In this document: positions 52,176 to 55,490 of the stretch, piece by piece
Layout: each line of letters opens with the position of its first letter
How positions within the stretch are numbered: the stretch's first letter is position 1
Source: Staphylococcus edaphicus
Lineage (GTDB): Bacteria; Bacillota; Bacilli; Staphylococcales; Staphylococcaceae
DNA length: 55,490 bases
Direction of reading: 5' to 3'
Assembly (NCBI RefSeq): GCF_002614725.1
Contig: NZ_MRZN01000018.1
Coordinates: 1 to 55,490 of the forward strand
The notes under the pieces: model-generated
What the model was told of the DNA's origin: nothing
The model's database searches: none
Seen by the model: only the letters and a program-made list of their open reading frames with translations
Position numbers and translations under genes: made by a program

Positions 52176-52316
52176 TCATTCTTTTTTGTTATCCATAAAA
52201 TACAATGACAATAAAGCAAAAAAAGCACTAATAATCCACAACCCAGAAATATAAAATAAAATAGCTGCTACCCCAGAGAAAGTAATCTTTAAAATTTTCA
52301 AATCTTTTTTCTTCAT
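52176..52316 (-). CDS. Very small membrane protein (46 residues)
   Basis: The frame reads MKKKDLKILKITFSGVAAIL, one helical hairpin, and ends SLYFMDNKKE. GAAGGTGGTAAGTT precedes the ATG. Layout as in the neighbouring small membrane genes. No recognised family. Confidence 0.65.
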   Translation of the reverse strand: MKKKDLKILKITFSGVAAILFYISGLWIISAFFALLSLYFMDNKKE

Positions 52317-52387
52317 AACTTACCACCTTCACTTTATTTTTATCCTTCTCCTACAAACCATACTCCACAATTAATCAATTGATATTT

Positions 52388-52582
52388 TTAATTCCTTTGG
52401 TCATCTCTAACTTTCATAGATTTCGTAACTAAATAGATTGCATTTATACCTATTATAAGAACGTAAAGTATTAATATAAACAAATTATCTAAACGCATAA
52501 TGAAAATAAGCCCTAGCATGAAAAAGACATTTAACACAGTTGATATAATAAACCCTTGATCTAGTTCGTCATTATTTTTCAA
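52388..52582 (-). CDS. Small two-helix membrane protein (TTG start)
   Basis: This 64-residue protein begins MKNNDELDQGFIISTVLNVF and has helices at about 11-29 and 34-53. AGGGGTG lies 8 nt before the TTG at 52582. A GTG three codons upstream is too close to that site. It is 71 nt upstream of the 52176 gene. Confidence 0.68.
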   Translation of the reverse strand: MKNNDELDQGFIISTVLNVFFMLGLIFIMRLDNLFILILYVLIIGINAIYLVTKSMKVRDDQRN

Positions 52583-52644
52583 AACAATCACACCCCTATA
52601 TAAAATAAAAAGCTATCACTTGTTGTTTGCAACTTAATGTTAAC

Positions 52645-52680
52645 AAAAAAAACAAGGCAGACGCATAAGCGCCTACCCTG
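52645..52680 (-). terminator. Isolated terminator with GCGCTTATG core
   Basis: On the minus strand, AGGGTAGGCGCTTATGCGTC and TGCCT close a stem followed by a long T run. A TATAAT (about 52690-52695) lies directly upstream, so any RNA would be very short. It resembles the hairpin at 45572. The rest of 52596-52897 has no gene. Confidence 0.5.
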
Positions 52681-52897
52681 AGCAGTATATTATAAGCAAC
52701 GATTACATTTCATAGTAGCGATAATTCATAGTCTATTCGACTACGAATACATTGTTCGCAATTTTTAAGTTCAATCATTTAATAAAATAGCCATCCATAC
52801 GAACGGCTCAAAAAAGGATAAAGATCTAGAGGAACTTCACGAACACAATTCTATTACATACTATTAAACAGTCCGATACTATTTACGTATCTCAACA

Positions 52898-53161
52898 CTA
52901 TTCATTCGATTTAATTTTATTGAATTTGTATATAACAAATATAATTACAATTATTATTGTAAGAAGATCAAAGGAATGTGTAAAAGCATCTCCAAACGTT
53001 TTATCTTGCCAAAAATAGCGAATGATGAATAAAAGTGTTGAATGAATGAACAATGCAATAAACATGTATATCATTGGTTTATCAAGTATCAAACCAAAAA
53101 CCAATATGAATAATAGTACCAATATAGTAAGAATAAGCATGATGATATTTGGAGTAAACAA
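52898..53161 (-). CDS. Small three-helix membrane protein (TTG start)
   Basis: This 87-residue protein begins MFTPNIIMLILTILVLLFIL and has helices at 5-24, 29-48 and 62-79, with a loop FWQDKTFGDAFTHSFD. GGAGG lies 6 nt before the TTG. No recognised family. Confidence 0.7.
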   Translation of the reverse strand: MFTPNIIMLILTILVLLFILVFGLILDKPMIYMFIALFIHSTLLFIIRYFWQDKTFGDAFTHSFDLLTIIIVIIFVIYKFNKIKSNE

Positions 53162-53186
53162 ACTATACCTCCATTCATAATATCAA

Positions 53187-53226
53187 ACCCACTCTTATTA
53201 CCAGAGAAAGTGGGTTATCTTTTTGT
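53187..53226 (+). terminator. Hairpin between two membrane genes
   Basis: A stem AACCCACT / AGTGGGTT is followed on the plus strand by ATCTTTTT. It lies between two minus-strand genes, so its T run is on the strand opposite to them. Confidence 0.6.
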
Positions 53227-53267
53227 GTTGGAATTCTATACACTATTTCTTTATAGTATTAGGCAAT

Positions 53268-53801
53268 TTAATCTACATATTCCATCAGTATATCCCCAAT
53301 TAAAACAACTATAACAATATCTGCTAGTATAATTGGCATGCTAAACGGTACTGAGAAATTTAATAATAAAGTCCCTATGTAAAAAATAGCTATAGCAATT
53401 AACAACTGAATTACAACACAAAATAATTTGCTCCCTCTCATTTTCATGAAAATGAGTCCTACAAACAATACAAAAAGTAATGATAAATATAATGTAATAC
53501 CAGTTAAACCCATCAACTCTTCTGATTTAGAGTTAATATGAAAGAACGGTATAAAAGTTAATGTCCTATTTATAAATAAAATAATACCGCAAAAAACTAT
53601 AATACCAACAAAATGAATACCTAAACTTTTAATAAACAATAGTAATTTACTTCCTGACTTTTTAGAACCAATCGATATAAACACATCTATTATAGCAGCT
53701 AACACAATTATTAATACAAATACTATTAAATAAAATTGGGAATACTTGCCCATAAATAGATCAATAAAAAAGCCTAAAACATCGTATAATCCACTTAGCA
53801 T
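53268..53801 (-). CDS. Five-helix membrane protein of unknown function
   Basis: This 177-residue protein has hydrophobic segments at about 24-44, 57-77, 95-115, 124-150 and 153-172. AAGGAGAAAATT precedes the ATG. Size and topology are like staphylococcal multi-helix immunity proteins of type VII effectors (such as the DUF443 proteins), but I cannot show sequence similarity. Confidence 0.75.
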   Translation of the reverse strand: MLSGLYDVLGFFIDLFMGKYSQFYLIVFVLIIVLAAIIDVFISIGSKKSGSKLLLFIKSLGIHFVGIIVFCGIILFINRTLTFIPFFHINSKSEELMGLTGITLYLSLLFVLFVGLIFMKMRGSKLFCVVIQLLIAIAIFYIGTLLLNFSVPFSMPIILADIVIVVLIGDILMEYVD

Positions 53802-53941
53802 AATTTTCTCCTTACTTTTTTAATAATATTGAGCATAACCCACAAATATATTAACATATTTTTAAAAACTTATATTGTCTATCTGTATAAATTGACTTCC
53901 TAAGCATCTTATCAGCATTAAAATATATAACAATAACAAAA

Positions 53942-53969
53942 CACCCACCAGAACTTATACTGATGAGTG
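53942..53969 (-). terminator. Hairpin of the CACCCACCA family, copy B
   Basis: The stem CACCCACCAG / CTGATGAGTG is followed by TTTTGTT on the minus strand. No minus-strand gene lies directly upstream of it, since the next gene (54068) is on the plus strand. It looks like the leftover of a lost gene. Confidence 0.65.
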
Positions 53970-54067
53970 GAAGTTATAAAACTTTATTTGAATCACCTAT
54001 TAATTATAATAAATATTTGATAGTGTAATATTAGTTACATAAACAATCTTTATTAAATGGAGGAAAC

Positions 54068-54676
54068 ATGCTTAAAATTCATGATGCTACTTATATCAAA
54101 AGAACATTAAGCTTTTTAGCTACAACATTATTGATTTTCATAATAACCTTTATTTTAGCCATTATATTTAGCCCGTCTGCTGAAACCATTAAAAACATAT
54201 TTAATGGTATACCTAAAAATGTGGCCAATGCAGAAGGTTTACAAAAAGTTTGGGAATATATATTAAACAATGGCTTTAGAGTTCCTTTTCAAATGCTGAT
54301 ACTAGCTATCATTCCAATTCCTTTTTTATATTATTTAAATATAATCAGTACAACAATTTCTCCTGCTATAGCTTTAGGATTTGCAGTTAACTTTGATAAT
54401 TATAAAGGAATTATGCTAACCATATCTGCAATTCCTCACTTCTTCATAGAAATATTAGCATTTTGCTTTGTTGCTAGTAGCCTATTCAAATTAAATCAAT
54501 CTATTATCAGAAAGATTAGCAATCTTTTAAGAAAAAACAAAAAACAGAATCTTTCTATCAAACTAGCAATAACTAATTTAATAAAAATTTACATTTTTAT
54601 TGCTTTACCTTTATTTATAGTAGCAGCATTTGTTGAAAACTATTTATCAAAATTCATATTTGATTTACTCACTTAA
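54068..54676 (+). CDS. SpoIIM/DUF95-like membrane protein
   Basis: This 202-residue protein has five hydrophobic stretches (about 12-35, 76-94, 96-110, 112-138, 167-190). A soluble loop carries IPKNVANAEGLQKVWEYILN, and AIPHFFIEILAFCFVASSLF resembles the PHG(I/F)xELPAI(L) motif of stage II sporulation protein M relatives. Such relatives occur widely in non-sporulating bacteria, with unknown roles. GGAGGAAAC precedes the ATG. It is in opposite orientation to its neighbours. Confidence 0.65.
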   Translation: MLKIHDATYIKRTLSFLATTLLIFIITFILAIIFSPSAETIKNIFNGIPKNVANAEGLQKVWEYILNNGFRVPFQMLILAIIPIPFLYYLNIISTTISPAIALGFAVNFDNYKGIMLTISAIPHFFIEILAFCFVASSLFKLNQSIIRKISNLLRKNKKQNLSIKLAITNLIKIYIFIALPLFIVAAFVENYLSKFIFDLLT

Positions 54677-54679
54677 AAT

Positions 54680-54713
54680 AATAAGCCCACTATCATTGAT
54701 AATGGGCTTATTT
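54680..54713 (+). terminator. Terminator of the 54068 gene
   Basis: A stem AATAAGCCCACTATC / GATAATGGGCTTATT with a 4-nt loop is followed by T. Confidence 0.85.
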
Positions 54714-54942
54714 CTAATCCTCCAACGGAACATCATCTATAAATTTAGTTCTATTAGGGTACTTCTTATCCATTTCCTCTTCTGTTTTATCATCCCACTC
54801 AATCCTAAATCTGATCCTATGGATATTCGTAGGTTTTCAAGAAAACATTATAAAGGTGTTTGTTAGCATAATTTAATGCTTCCCAGTTCATTCCCTTGCC
54901 CTTATTATCAAAATTATGACCTTTTTGCTCTTGAAAAACTAC
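54714..54942 (-). pseudogene. Frameshifted remnant ending FIDDVPLED
   Basis: Two minus-strand frames complete one another: VVFQEQKGHNFDNKGKGMNW and EALNYANKHLYNVFLKT in the first, then PTNIHRIRFRIEWDDKTEEE and MDKKYPNRTKFIDDVPLED to a stop in the second. A single frameshift near 54840 joins them. No start is present. The tail is the same as in the remnant at 50237. The parent family is not identified; position next to a WXG/LXG-like gene suggests a secreted effector or partner protein. Confidence 0.6.
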
Positions 54943-55009
54943 TTACATATTGAGTTGAATTATAATAATTTCATATAAAAGTACCCACCTCAATTAAGTT
55001 ATGTTTTTT

Positions 55010-55123
55010 CTATTTAAAACCATCCATTTTTTCTTGTTTTACTTGTTGATAACCGAACAGACCTGAAATTGTTAACAAAATAATTTTCACAATAAACTTA
55101 ATTACTGATTTAAATTTATTCAT
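55010..55123 (-). CDS. Short single-helix peptide (37 residues)
   Basis: The frame begins MNKFKSVIKFIVKIILLTIS, then GLFGYQQVKQEKMDGFK. AAGGGG lies 9 nt before the ATG. One basic, amphipathic-to-hydrophobic helix with a charged tail, like the 49-residue peptide at 44955 (shared pattern of a basic start, FIV, then SG/GS-x-F-x-Y). Could be a membrane-active or type I toxin-like peptide; function unknown. Confidence 0.55.
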   Translation of the reverse strand: MNKFKSVIKFIVKIILLTISGLFGYQQVKQEKMDGFK

Positions 55124-55180
55124 TTTTACCAGCCCCTTAAAACTGTTTTTACTACAATACCCATTAGTCTAAACAAAAAA

Positions 55181-55208
55181 CACCCACCAACACTTCTGCT
55201 GATGGGGG
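55181..55208 (-). terminator. Hairpin of the CACCCACCA family, copy C
   Basis: The stem CACCCACCAac / ctGATGGGgG is followed by TTTTTTG on the minus strand. It stands 18 nt downstream of the stop of the edge gene and ends its transcript. Confidence 0.75.
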
Positions 55209-55225
55209 ATTTTAAGTACTGTCTT

Positions 55226-55490
55226 CTAATTTACTTTAAATGAATCGACTAAAAATTCAAAATCCGTATTCATTTCAATATTCTTACTTTTTAATTTTGT
55301 TACATTAGTTTGTGCAGCTTCACTTGCTTCACCCTCAAATGCCCCATCTAGCGCTTGTCCCGCACTATTGATGACTTCAATGATTTGTTGAATATCATTT
55401 TTATGTGATTCTACATCTGATTTTGCTTGCTCTACCATATTTTCTGTTTCTGATCGCATAGCTTGTTTTAATTGTTCCAGTCTCGCCAAT
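55226..55490 (-). CDS. Small helical type VII secretion-associated protein (partial)
   Basis: At least 87 codons are present; the frame is still open at the window edge, and a TTG at 55489 may or may not be the start. The sequence is two long helices, LEQLKQAMRSETENMVEQAK and a C-terminal NVTKLKSKNIEMNTDFEF, joined by QALDGAFEGEASEAAQ. The latter resembles the W-x-G turn of WXG100-like and LXG-partner proteins (TIGR04197/DUF5344 type). Known role of such proteins: paired secretion with an LXG toxin through the Esx apparatus. A different small coiled-coil protein cannot be excluded. Confidence 0.55.
   Translation of the reverse strand, partial: LARLEQLKQAMRSETENMVEQAKSDVESHKNDIQQIIEVINSAGQALDGAFEGEASEAAQTNVTKLKSKNIEMNTDFEFLVDSFKVN

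Noticed and set aside
54630..54866. Plus-strand frame of 78 codons
   Set aside because: It overlaps the end of the 54068 gene and its terminator; the protein-like reading is the minus-strand remnant.
44670..55490. Prophage or insertion sequence as the source of the island
   Set aside because: No integrase, transposase, terminal repeats or phage structural genes are visible inside the window. The small membrane genes alone do not make a prophage.

Overview
The window is chromosomal DNA of a Staphylococcus species, most likely coagulase-negative. The evidence is the low G+C content, the staphylococcal 16S 5' end and rRNA leader, the large Bacillus-type SRP RNA, a YSIRK-signal lipase, a Sle1-type LysM/CHAP autolysin and phenol-soluble-modulin (PSM)-like peptides. 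The order rrn - recR - ybaB - dnaX - SRP RNA - treRCP - tRNA-Ser - gltDB/gltC - sle1 is the order I know from S. aureus, here on the opposite strand. The species cannot be fixed from the sequence alone.

Region 1 (1-23 kb) is core genome. It holds the 5' end of a 16S rRNA gene with two rrn promoters, the recR/ybaB/dnaX replication-repair cluster, the SRP RNA, trehalose uptake and hydrolysis (treP, treC, treR, with a TreR operator and a cre site in one promoter), tRNA-Ser(UGA), glutamate synthase (gltB/gltD) with its divergent LysR activator gltC, a YibE/F membrane pair, an ammonium transporter gene interrupted by one in-frame UGA, a Nudix-GNAT protein, the autolysin Sle1 and an arylamine N-acetyltransferase.

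Region 2 (23-44 kb) is variable metabolism and secretion. It holds a stand-alone ilvD, a PSM-alpha-like peptide, a 66-bp tandem repeat, and an apparent operon in which a secreted lipase (eleven 17-residue repeats) sits between two PSM-like peptides behind a consensus cre site. Next come an NSS transporter, BrnQ, a carboxylesterase, three MFS exporters (one with a divergent LysR regulator), a GrpB-family protein, a cold-shock protein, a VOC protein, several small proteins and a dicarboxylate/glutamate:cation symporter.

Region 3 (44-55.5 kb) is an accessory island. It is a long run, mostly minus strand, of small membrane-protein genes of 30-177 codons, many with their own strong ribosome-binding site. 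Between them lie gene remnants (two sharing the C-terminal motif IDDVPLE), hairpins of a repeated family, very short membrane peptides and a compact structured RNA candidate. At the window edge is the C-terminal part of a small helical WXG100/LXG-partner-like protein. I read this as an orphan immunity and toxin-remnant array downstream of a type VII secretion effector locus. That reading is an inference; most of these genes match no family I can name.
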